From positions 1 through 24,035 of the forward strand of contig CANGHQ010000003.1 in the NCBI GenBank assembly GCA_947453585.1: a DNA stretch of 24,035 nt. Reading direction: 5' to 3'. Origin of the DNA: Burkholderiales bacterium. Its GTDB lineage: Bacteria > Pseudomonadota > Gammaproteobacteria > Burkholderiales > Burkholderiaceae_C. The notes below the pieces were generated by a model. The model was given only the letters and a program-made list of their open reading frames with translations. It searched no databases and was not told the origin of the DNA. Shown piece after piece: positions 1 to 6,389 of the stretch (positions are counted from its first letter, which is position 1; each line of letters begins with the position of its first letter). The translations under genes were made by a program, and so were the position numbers.

Positions 1-435
1 CACATTTTTGAAACTCACTTTGTCGCCAGGATGCAGTCCGTGGGCTGGATGGCGCACCGTGATGGTGGTGCTGCCGTTCGCGTTCGTCGCGGTATCCGTT
101 GCAATCGGATTTTGTAGAAAAAAGCTTTTCTGAGAATACGTGGCTACGTCCGCAATGATTTCTTGGGACCCGGTTTTCAGTTCAGCCATGAATATGGACT
201 GGATACTTTCTGTGCTGCTTCCCGCAACGGCAGCGCTGGTGGATTGCTGGCTGTTGACGTCGTATTTGGCATTCAGGTTGTCGAGTTGTGTCTTGGTACT
301 GGTCAGGGTCGGGCTCACGGCCGCACCGCCGCCACACGCCGCTAGTGTCACAACGCAAAGCGCTGCCGCGACGGCGTACCGTGTTGGCCTAAGCCACCGC
401 CTTGGCCGCCGCCTGCACCGCCATTCGCGCCTCAA
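1..435 (-). CDS. Partial putative lipoprotein, C-terminus beyond window edge
   Basis: Reading the minus strand from position 435 to the window edge gives 145 open codons that begin at TTG directly after an in-frame TGA; there is no ATG start. The N-terminus is Arg-rich, followed by a hydrophobic stretch ending in LAAC-GGG, a clear lipobox, so the product is probably a lipoprotein exported by Sec and acylated on that Cys. The mature part has a Gln/Asn/Thr/Ser-rich stretch (TKTQLDNLNAKYDV) and then a segment TITVRHPAHGLHPGDKVSF, which resembles beta-rich modules found in structural and surface proteins. The start overlaps the last 47 bases of the upstream Sel1-repeat gene, which suggests co-transcription. 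Function unknown. The coding call is supported by the lipobox and by the unbroken frame; the exact start is uncertain. Confidence 0.65.
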   Translation of the reverse strand, partial: MRREWRCRRRPRRWLRPTRYAVAAALCVVTLAACGGGAAVSPTLTSTKTQLDNLNAKYDVNSQQSTSAAVAGSSTESIQSIFMAELKTGSQEIIADVATYSQKSFFLQNPIATDTATNANGSTTITVRHPAHGLHPGDKVSFKNV

Positions 436-1426
436 TCATGTCGCGATTTTTGATGGCGTAGGCGTCACCCCGTTTGGCGGCCTTGTTGTAATACATCAGT
501 GCGCGGGCGTCGTCTTGTTCCACGCCCTGGCCGTGGTCAAACATAAATCCCAGGTTGGACAGTGCACTGGCGTTGCCCTGTTCGGCCGCCATCTTGTACC
601 AGCGCATCGCCTCAGGGTAATTGCGCGCCACGCCCTTGCCGTTGCCGTACATAAAGCCGATTTTGCACTGCGCATTGGCGTCGCCCTGGGCGGCGGCCAG
701 GCGGTACCAGCGCATGGCCTCGGCGTTGTTCTCTTCGACGCCGTCGCCGTGCTCGTACATCACGCCCAAGTTGAGCTGCGCACGTGCGTTGCCTTGAGCC
801 GCCGGCCCCCGGTACCAGCGCATGGCCTCGGCGTAGTCGCGCTTGACGCCCAGACCGTTTGCGTAAATCCGCCCCAGGTTGCACTGCGACGCCGCGTGGC
901 CCAGCGCAGCGGCCAGCTTGTACCAGCGCACCGCCTCTTGGTAGTCTTGCTCCACGCCGTGGTGGCTCTCAAACATGCCGCCCAGGCGGTACTTCGCTTC
1001 GGCGTGTTGCTGTGCAGCCGCGAGTTTGTAGCAGCCCATCGCCTCGGCGAAGTCTTGCTTGGTACCCTGGCCGTTTTCATAGAGCGAGCCCATCGCGCAC
1101 TGCGACGGCGCGTGTCCCTGGGCTGCGGCGAGTTGGTAGAAATGCAGGGCCTGTGCAAAGTCTTCCGCCTCGCCCAGCCCTTTTTCAAACAGCACGCCCA
1201 GGCTGAACTGCGCCGGTGCGCTGCCTTGGTCGGCCGCCTGCTTGTAGCAGCGCATGGCCTCGGGGTAGCTTTGCGGCACACCCTGGCCTTTTTCATGCAT
1301 CTGCCCGAGATTGAACTGCGCTTCGGCCTGGCCCTGCGCGGCAGCGGCGCGGCCTTTGGCTACCTCGGCTTCAATGGCTGCAGCAATGTCTTTTTGCTGC
1401 TGCAGCAGTTCTTCCAATCGGCTCAT
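389..1426 (-). CDS. Sel1-like repeat (tetratricopeptide-like) protein
   Basis: A 345-residue protein made almost entirely of Sel1-like repeats: about eight copies of a roughly 36-residue unit of the form AEAMRWYRLAAAQGDANAQ..LG.MY..G.GV. Such repeats form alpha-alpha solenoids that bind other proteins; in bacteria they often act in signalling or envelope-related complexes, but the partner cannot be read from the sequence. No signal peptide is visible; the N-terminus (MSRLEELLQQQKDIAAAIEAEVAKG) looks like a short amphipathic helix or coiled coil. The start at 1426 was preferred over an ATG eight codons upstream because AAGGAG (1433-1438) lies at good distance from it. It is followed by an overlapping lipoprotein gene on the same strand and separated from the porin by a strong terminator. 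Confidence 0.88.
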   Translation of the reverse strand: MSRLEELLQQQKDIAAAIEAEVAKGRAAAAQGQAEAQFNLGQMHEKGQGVPQSYPEAMRCYKQAADQGSAPAQFSLGVLFEKGLGEAEDFAQALHFYQLAAAQGHAPSQCAMGSLYENGQGTKQDFAEAMGCYKLAAAQQHAEAKYRLGGMFESHHGVEQDYQEAVRWYKLAAALGHAASQCNLGRIYANGLGVKRDYAEAMRWYRGPAAQGNARAQLNLGVMYEHGDGVEENNAEAMRWYRLAAAQGDANAQCKIGFMYGNGKGVARNYPEAMRWYKMAAEQGNASALSNLGFMFDHGQGVEQDDARALMYYNKAAKRGDAYAIKNRDMIEARMAVQAAAKAVA

Positions 1427-1432
1427 CACGGG

Positions 1433-1438
1433 CTCCTT
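1433..1438 (-). promoter_or_regulatory. Ribosome binding site of the Sel1-repeat gene
   Basis: AAGGAG on the minus strand, six bases ahead of the ATG at 1426. It decides the start, because the ATG eight codons upstream (1450) has no comparable site. Confidence 0.7.
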
Positions 1439-1561
1439 CTGGGTTGGCACGGGCGCGGGTTCTGCGGTGGCGCGCTCGCAACGCGCTTCTTGCAGCGGTA
1501 AAAAATGGCCGTTTTATCATGGCTCAAAGGCAATTATCATTAATTTCAAAAATTAAATGCG

Positions 1562-1596
1562 AAAAACCCCGCTGCGTTTCCACAGCGGGGTTTTTT
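1562..1596 (-). terminator. Rho-independent terminator downstream of the porin gene (bidirectional shape)
   Basis: A perfect 8-bp stem (CCCCGCTG 1567-1574 pairing with CAGCGGGG 1583-1590) and an 8-base loop, extended by an A-run on one side and a T-run on the other, so that it has a U-tail in either direction. It lies 44 bases past the porin stop codon and upstream of the Sel1 gene on the same strand, so it most likely ends the porin transcript. Confidence 0.9.
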
Positions 1597-1639
1597 GAAA
1601 CTAGCCAATTCTCAAGCTGGCACTGAGCCAGCGCGGGAA

Positions 1640-2644
1640 TTAGAAGTTGTAACGCACGCCAGTGGCGAACTTGGTGGTGGTGAGCTTGACATCAGAAGCG
1701 ATGGCAGTCGTGTCAGTGGTGCGGTAGCCAGCGTACAAAGCGGTGGCTGCGTTCCATGCGTACACGGCTTGCACGCCAGCAGAGTTGATCTTTCCATCCG
1801 ACAAACCAGACGAAGTCTGTGTGTCTGTAGCGTAGCCCAGACCCACGGTCACGGCCTTGGCCACGGGAACCGACACGCTGGCCGAGTAGCCAGCGGACTT
1901 GCCAGCAGCAGCAGCGTCAGCCGCTTCAGCGCCCAAGAACACAGTAGCCATGCCCAGGTTGTAAGAACCGGTCATGATCCACGCGTTCACGGTGGAGCCA
2001 GTAACAGGCTTCAAGGACTCCGTTGCGAACTGCACGCCAACAGGGCCGGCTGCGTAGTTCAGGCCGAAGCCGGTGTAGTTGCTGGAGCTGGCGCCTGCAG
2101 TAGCGTCGCCGCCGTTAGCGTACAAAGCGCTAGCGTTGAAGCCACCAACCGTTGGTGTTGTGTACTGGATGGAGTTCTTGGTGTTGCCGTTGCCGCTGGC
2201 TGCGTTGAACACGGTGGCGTTACCGGCATCGCAATGGATGCTCGTGCAGAAGGCGGCGAACGTGGGCGCGAAGCCGTTGTTTTCCAGACCGTCGTTGAAG
2301 GCGGAATCGTAAGGAGTCCATTGCAGACCGGCGGTCACGGTGCCGAAGCTACCGGTCAGGCCCAAGGTTGCAACGCGGCCGAAATTGGTGAAAGAACCGT
2401 CGGTAGCACCCAAGCCGCCTTCGAGTTGGAACAAGCCCTTGACGCCACCAGCGATGTCAGAAGAACCCTTCACGCCAATGCGGCTGCCTTCGTAGTTGCC
2501 GGAGCCGATTTGTGCGCTTTGGTTCACAGCGTTTGTGGTGTTGACAACAGACACGCCAGCGTCCAATTTGCCGTACAAAGTCACTTCAGCAGAAGCGGCG
2601 CCCATAGCTGCAACTGCGGCCAACGCGATAAGAGTTTTTTTCAT
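1640..2644 (-). CDS. Gram-negative general porin (OmpC/Omp32-like)
   Basis: A 334-residue outer-membrane porin. Residues 1-19 are a signal peptide (MKK, hydrophobic core, cleavage after ASA), and the mature protein starts EVTLYGKLDAGV, the hallmark of trimeric 16-stranded porins of Burkholderiales. Alternating beta-strand segments run throughout, and the chain ends in YNF, the C-terminal Phe needed for assembly by the BAM complex. It should allow passive diffusion of small, probably anionic, solutes as in Omp32 of Comamonadaceae. A Cys pair (C133 and C138, FCTSIHC) falls in the region where the constriction loop 3 is expected. Only a modest GGAAA element precedes the ATG. Monocistronic: a terminator follows and an oppositely oriented gene lies upstream. 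Confidence 0.95.
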   Translation of the reverse strand: MKKTLIALAAVAAMGAASAEVTLYGKLDAGVSVVNTTNAVNQSAQIGSGNYEGSRIGVKGSSDIAGGVKGLFQLEGGLGATDGSFTNFGRVATLGLTGSFGTVTAGLQWTPYDSAFNDGLENNGFAPTFAAFCTSIHCDAGNATVFNAASGNGNTKNSIQYTTPTVGGFNASALYANGGDATAGASSSNYTGFGLNYAAGPVGVQFATESLKPVTGSTVNAWIMTGSYNLGMATVFLGAEAADAAAAGKSAGYSASVSVPVAKAVTVGLGYATDTQTSSGLSDGKINSAGVQAVYAWNAATALYAGYRTTDTTAIASDVKLTTTKFATGVRYNF

Positions 2645-2764
2645 TTGTAAATTTCCAATAGTTAACGGAATGTGCCTCGCTCCATATCGTTAAAACATTT
2701 CGCAAAACACAGTGTTCTCAAAGAACAGATGCGATTGAAGCACCTCGAATGGCAAAAACCAGGA

Positions 2765-2781
2765 AATTTACAATGTAAATT
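2765..2781. promoter_or_regulatory. AT-rich inverted repeat between divergent porin and small exported protein genes
   Basis: AATTTAC-aat-GTAAATT, a perfect 7-bp inverted repeat with a 3-bp spacer, in the 244-bp AT-rich region between two divergent genes (2645-2888). It has the shape of a dimeric regulator site and lies where promoters for either gene would be. No clear -35/-10 pair with good spacing was found, so the assignment as an operator is an inference. Confidence 0.4.
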
Positions 2782-2888
2782 AGCGTAAACCCTAATAACG
2801 TTGTTTTTTGACACTTTCGTGACTTCGACGCAAAAGCGTACATTCGCTCCGAGCAACCTGCCAAAAACGACTTTCAGGAGCAACTGGA

Positions 2889-3146
2889 GTGATGATTTCA
2901 AACGCGACGCGCTGGCCCCTGGCCGCCACGGTGCTGCTGGCAACGGCTGCGCAGGCCTACCAGCCGGCCGGCCAGTTCAAGACCGAAGAGCAAGCCAAAA
3001 AATACTGCACCAACGACGTGGTGGTGCGCGTAGACCTGTCCACCCGGCGCTTTTACATGAAAGGCCACTTTTTGTACCCCAGCGTTGGCAGCGCGACCTT
3101 CGAGTGCCGCCGCGAGGCGCTGCAAGAAGGGAACGTTCCGGGTTGA
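2889..3146 (+). CDS. Small exported protein of unknown function
   Basis: An 85-residue protein with a likely signal peptide (hydrophobic stretch LAATVLLATAAQA, cleavage after AQA), leaving a mature domain of about 62 residues. The mature part contains EEQAKKYCTNDVVVRVDL and a second Cys in FECRREALQEGN. This matches the pattern of small periplasmic Burkholderiales proteins with two Cys and a 'YC.ND.VVWV' motif; their function is not known to me. The two Cys could form a disulfide. Either GTG 2889 or ATG 2892 may be the start; AGGAG at 2876-2880 is at workable distance from both. It lies divergent to the porin and converges with the PIN toxin gene. Confidence 0.72.
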   Translation: MMISNATRWPLAATVLLATAAQAYQPAGQFKTEEQAKKYCTNDVVVRVDLSTRRFYMKGHFLYPSVGSATFECRREALQEGNVPG

Positions 3147-3179
3147 CCGACAGCCGGCATCAACCCGTTTTCGCCCCCG

Positions 3180-3611
3180 CTACCCCCCAGCATGCGCCGC
3201 CCAGAAGGCGGCCGGCGTGATGATGGGGTAGCGCTCGGACAGCGCCAGCAGGTCTTTGTCGCCGGTGATCAGGTAGTTGGCGTCGGCGGTTTGCAGGCCT
3301 TGGAGCAAGGTGCCCGGCACGGGGGCGGCGGCGGCGTCGCGCAAATCGGGGTCGGTGTTGGGGGCGGGTTCTAGCAGCTCGGCCTGGATGGACAGGGCGT
3401 CCACAAGGTCTTCCACTTCTGGCCCGCTCAGGCCGTGGCGGTGCGCCAAGCGCGGCAGCACGCGGCGCAGCTCGGCCAAGATATAGGCCGACAACAGCAC
3501 CTCAACCGACCCATGGCGCCAGGCCGCCAAAATTTTGCCCGGCACACTGGCCGGATAGGCAATGCCCGAGAGCAAAACGTTGGTGTCCAACACCACCCGC
3601 AGCGTGGCCAT
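3180..3611 (-). CDS. PIN-domain toxin (PIN_3 / COG1569 family) of a toxin-antitoxin pair
   Basis: A 143-residue protein covering one PIN domain, a metal-dependent RNase fold used by VapC-type toxins. Visible features are the first-strand VVLDTN (D9), the acidic residue in ILAELRRVL (E47), R-D92 and the YLITGDKDLL motif (D118, D120), ending in the family's PIITPAAF. The start at MATLRVVLDTN was chosen because upstream sequence belongs to the antitoxin gene, whose stop is only 4 bases before this ATG, implying translational coupling. The usual 'RDP.D.PV' segment reads RDAAAAPV here, so one commonly conserved acidic residue is replaced by Ala within a GCC-repeat. Activity may therefore be reduced. 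The family is confident, the functional state is not. Confidence 0.88.
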   Translation of the reverse strand: MATLRVVLDTNVLLSGIAYPASVPGKILAAWRHGSVEVLLSAYILAELRRVLPRLAHRHGLSGPEVEDLVDALSIQAELLEPAPNTDPDLRDAAAAPVPGTLLQGLQTADANYLITGDKDLLALSERYPIITPAAFWAAHAGG

Positions 3612-3615
3612 GCGG

Positions 3616-3936
3616 TCAGCGCGCGGGGTTTGCGGCGTTTGCCGAAATGGCGGGGTTTGCGGCTGCCGCTTGCGCGCGGTCTTGGGCGATGGCCGCGTCG
3701 ATTTCGGCCATGCCTTCGGCCTCGGGCACGCTGGCAAAACCGGCTTCAATGCGCTGGCACAGCGCGTCAAAGCGCCCTTGCATGCGGCGAATGCGCGCAA
3801 ACAACTGCGCGTCCACCAAGGCGGCCACCGGCTTGCCGTCTTTGCTGATCACCACGCTGTCGTGGCGGTATTGCACTTGGTTGAGCATTTCGCCCAGGTT
3901 TTGCCGAAAATTCACGGCGCTGGTTTGGGTGATCAT
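3616..3936 (-). CDS. Phd/YefM-family antitoxin
   Basis: A 106-residue protein whose N-terminal ~55 residues (MITQTSAVNFRQNLGEMLNQV, then VVISKDGKPVAALVD) are typical of the Phd/YefM fold. This fold dimerises, binds operator DNA and displays a disordered C-terminal arm that blocks the toxin. The C-terminal half is Ala-rich with acidic patches, as expected for that arm. It is the first gene of a two-gene unit with the PIN toxin 4 bp downstream. A Phd-type antitoxin with a PIN_3 toxin is a frequent pairing in proteobacteria. Autoregulation by the antitoxin-toxin complex at the dyads just upstream (3952-3975) is likely. Confidence 0.9.
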   Translation of the reverse strand: MITQTSAVNFRQNLGEMLNQVQYRHDSVVISKDGKPVAALVDAQLFARIRRMQGRFDALCQRIEAGFASVPEAEGMAEIDAAIAQDRAQAAAANPAISANAANPAR

Positions 3937-3951
3937 GGGGTTTCGATCAGT

Positions 3952-3975
3952 ATGACCATATCGGTCATTATGGTC
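3952..3975. promoter_or_regulatory. Overlapping inverted repeats, probable operator of the Phd-PIN operon
   Basis: Two nested dyads lie 15 bases upstream of the antitoxin start: ATGACC-atatc-GGTCAT (3952-3968) and GACCATA-8 bp-TATGGTC (3954-3975). The core GACC/GGTC half-site therefore occurs three times in 24 bp. Phd/YefM antitoxins repress their own promoters by binding such palindromes. Spacing and position fit; binding itself is inferred. Confidence 0.7.
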
Positions 3976-4017
3976 TTGGCGCCCGCTGGGCGCAAGCCAG
4001 CCCCTTCGATGCCCCTT

Positions 4018-5625
4018 TCACTTCCCCTTCACCCACTGCGCATAAGCATCCGGAAAAGCCGCCTGCAGCCGCCGGGCGTAAAACACCACTTCTTCGTCCT
4101 TGCCCTGCATTTGCGCGCTTTGCATCAGCTTTTGCACCACCATGGGCTCAGGCGAAAAATGCAATAAGTCGGTGGCCAGCGCGAAAATGCGCTCGGCGTT
4201 GGCGGGCGTGACCGGGGTGACGGCCAGTTCGGCAAAGTCCACCTGGTCGCTAAACAGCCAGGTGTCGCGCAACTGCGCCCAGCTTTGCGCCCGAAAGAGC
4301 GCGGCGCGCTCGGCTGGTGGCAGGTAGGGCTGGCTCACGCGCCAGTAGCTCCAGCCTGCGCCCGCGCAGGCCACGGCAACGGCCACACCTGCTAGAGCCG
4401 CCCGGGCGCCCCAGCGTGTAGCAGGCTCGGCGCTTGGCACGCCCACAAAGTCGGCATCCCAAAAAACCCCTTCGCCGCGCACGCCCCGGCCAGCGCGCAG
4501 GCGCTGCGCCGCAAACACCCGCAGCATCCACAGGCACAACAGCGCCGCCACCTGAAACGGCCCGTACCACAGCGGGTATTCCAGCAAACTGTGCACGCCG
4601 ATCACCGCCAGCACCGCCCAGGCCAGTTGGCGCTCGGGCCGCAGCTCGCGCCACGGGCGCTGCTGCTTGATCCACAGCAACACCGTGGCACACGCCAGCA
4701 GCGCCAGCGGCACGCCAAACTCCACCGCCAGATGCAGCGGCAGGTTGTGCGCGTTGTCCAAAATCTCGCAAAAGCGCAGGCCCGCCCAGGGCGCCTCAAA
4801 GAGGGTGATGAAATGCGCGTAATCCAGCTCGCCCCAGCCCCAGCCCCACAGCGGCTTTTGGGCAATTAAATACAGCACGTTGCGCCACAGGTTCAGGCGG
4901 CTGGCGCACTGGGCGCTGCTCTCGTGCAGACGATCAAACACCGAAGCGTCAATCCCCGCCAAGCGCGGCAACGCCAGCGCCGCCACCAGATAGGCAAGCA
5001 GCGCCACCCCAAACAGCCAGCGCCCCGGCGTCTGCGGCACCGGCACCGCGCGCCGCCCCCGCGCCCACCACGCACCCAGCAGCAAAAGCAGCACCAATTG
5101 CAACAAACCCGTGCGCGAGCCCGACGCGGCAGCCGCCGCACCCAGCAGCGCCGCCAGCGCCATCGCGCCCAGCGCCCGCCAGCGGCTTTGCACGAGGGTT
5201 TGCCCCGGCCCCGCCTGCTGCGCCCACCACCACAGCGCGGCCAGGCCCATGCTGCACAGGGTGGCAAACTGGTTGCGCTGGCGCAAATTGCCATAGGCCT
5301 GCCCCAGCCCCGGCTGGTTGACCCAGGGCGCCCAGTCGCGGCTGATGTCGAAATACTGCAGCAGCCCCAGCACCGCGCTCGCACACGCCGCCACCAGCCA
5401 CGCCAGCGCCACCGTGCGCAGGCGCTGCGTGTCGGTCTGCGCCAGCGCCGCCCACCACCACAACGCCACGCTGGCACAAGCCCAAGTCAGCAAATACGGC
5501 AACACCGTTGAATTGGGCCCGCTGGTAAACGGGTTGAGCCACGGAAAAACCAGCAGCGGCAGCGTGGCCGCAGGGGCCAGCAAGGCGGGTTTGGACAGGG
5601 GGATTGGGTGGGATGGGGCGTTCAC
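4018..5625 (-). CDS. PglL-type O-oligosaccharyltransferase / O-antigen ligase-like membrane protein
   Basis: A 535-residue polytopic membrane protein with about ten or more hydrophobic helices. Motifs fit the PglL/WaaL (Wzy_C) superfamily: GNLRQRNQFATLCSMG (residues 112-127), ASGSRTGLLQ (167-176), a periplasmic loop with RLNLWRNVLYLI and DNAHNLPLHLAVEFG (290-304, with the family's essential His), then HSLLEYPLWYGPF, which marks the Wzy_C_2 part. In this family glycans are moved from undecaprenyl diphosphate to Ser residues of periplasmic proteins, most often type IV pilin. A pilin gene lies about 2.9 kb upstream on the same strand, consistent with that job. The start is GTG at 5625; no clear Shine-Dalgarno precedes it. 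WaaL-type lipid A ligase is the main alternative, but the C-terminal domain and pilin context favour PglL. Confidence 0.85.
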   Translation of the reverse strand: MNAPSHPIPLSKPALLAPAATLPLLVFPWLNPFTSGPNSTVLPYLLTWACASVALWWWAALAQTDTQRLRTVALAWLVAACASAVLGLLQYFDISRDWAPWVNQPGLGQAYGNLRQRNQFATLCSMGLAALWWWAQQAGPGQTLVQSRWRALGAMALAALLGAAAAASGSRTGLLQLVLLLLLGAWWARGRRAVPVPQTPGRWLFGVALLAYLVAALALPRLAGIDASVFDRLHESSAQCASRLNLWRNVLYLIAQKPLWGWGWGELDYAHFITLFEAPWAGLRFCEILDNAHNLPLHLAVEFGVPLALLACATVLLWIKQQRPWRELRPERQLAWAVLAVIGVHSLLEYPLWYGPFQVAALLCLWMLRVFAAQRLRAGRGVRGEGVFWDADFVGVPSAEPATRWGARAALAGVAVAVACAGAGWSYWRVSQPYLPPAERAALFRAQSWAQLRDTWLFSDQVDFAELAVTPVTPANAERIFALATDLLHFSPEPMVVQKLMQSAQMQGKDEEVVFYARRLQAAFPDAYAQWVKGK

Positions 5626-5791
5626 TGGCGCAGATTATCGGGGGGTGCGGCAGACTGACGGGCGCCACTTGACAAAGCTCACTGAAATGCAAAAGTACGC
5701 CGTAAGATACCCTTTAGAACCCAGGATCTACACCCCGCCCCCACAGCCAGCCCCTAACCGGCCGACCGGACCGCTTTGATAATTGCAAACC

Positions 5792-6091
5792 ATGAACGCA
5801 CCCCGCGACGTGATCTACGACGACTACCTGGGCCAGGCCCTGAAAGACCCGGCGGAGGCCGCCGCCTATATTGAAGCCACCCTGGAAATGGACGACCCAG
5901 CCGCCCTGTTGGTGGCGCTGCGCCAAGTGGCCAAGGCGCACGGCATGGCCGAGGTGGCACGCCGCGCCGATGTGGGCGACAAAACCTTGTTCAAGGCCCT
6001 CAGCGCAGGCGGTAACCCCACGCTGGCTACAGTCCACAAAGTGCTGCACGCCGTGGGCTTGCGCTTAAGCGTGGTGCCGCAGCACGCCTGA
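5792..6091 (+). CDS. Orphan HigA-like antidote protein (COG3636 / TIGR02684-like)
   Basis: A 99-residue protein with an acidic N-terminal part (YDDYLGQALKDPAEAAAYIEATLE) and a Cro/C1-type HTH (MAEVARRADVGDKTLFKALSAGGNPTLATVHKVLHAVGLRLSV). This order is typical of 'addiction module antidote' proteins paired with a RelE/HigB-like toxin encoded just upstream. Here only 166 bp separate it from the divergent PglL-like gene and no toxin frame is present on either side, so it is an orphan. The ATG at 5792 was preferred over a TTG three codons upstream. It may be a remnant, an anti-addiction protein, or a plain regulator. Confidence 0.82.
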   Translation: MNAPRDVIYDDYLGQALKDPAEAAAYIEATLEMDDPAALLVALRQVAKAHGMAEVARRADVGDKTLFKALSAGGNPTLATVHKVLHAVGLRLSVVPQHA

Positions 6092-6357
6092 CGGTTGCCA
6101 CACCACCGCAACATGGCGGTTTTGGCCTGATTCCCGCCCCCACGCGCCTTGCGCGCCCCACACATTGCGGCAATTCCCTCGCCCGATTCCCAAATTTCCG
6201 GATGGCGATTCCGATAATTCAGGGCGCCGGGGCTTCGCTCCCAATTTCAAGCCAACACCAACTGCCCGACGTCCATCACAGCGATCGAATTGAGCGGCCC
6301 CCTGACGATCGAGACTATTGCAGCACCTCGCCTAAAGCGCTGAAATTTTAATAAACA
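6092..6357. other. Non-coding stretch before the DUF4143 ATPase gene
   Basis: No credible gene, RNA or repeat was found. It holds two CGATCG palindromes (around 6281 and 6314) and becomes AT-rich near 6341, leading into the promoter listed next. Short open frames here lack any protein-like features. Confidence 0.5.
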
Positions 6358-6385
6358 TTGAAATTTCAACGCGCCGCGTTAGAAT
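6358..6385 (+). promoter_or_regulatory. Sigma70-like promoter of the DUF4143 ATPase gene
   Basis: TTGAAA (6358-6363), a 16-bp spacer and TAGAAT (6380-6385). The gene's first ATG is at 6390 and a second at 6393, so a transcript starting about seven bases past the -10 box would begin on or between the two ATGs. No Shine-Dalgarno fits. TTGAAATTTCAA (6358-6369) is itself palindromic and GAATTTCAA recurs at 6382-6390, so a repressor could also bind here. Confidence 0.6.
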
Positions 6386-6389
6386 TTCA

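Noticed and set aside
140..1501. 453-codon plus-strand frame across the Sel1-repeat gene.
   Set aside because: It shows a repetitive pattern only because it mirrors the Sel1 repeats on the opposite strand. The minus frame has the real repeats and a Shine-Dalgarno.
1514..1560. AT-rich sequence with TGATAAT resembling half of a Fur box upstream of the Sel1 gene.
   Set aside because: Only one half-site fits; the second half does not match the 7-1-7 pattern, so iron regulation cannot be supported.
5655..5720. TTGACA near 5669 and TAAGAT near 5702 considered as a promoter for the antidote gene at 5792.
   Set aside because: The distance between the two hexamers is about 28 bp, far from the 16-18 bp needed, and neither has another good partner.
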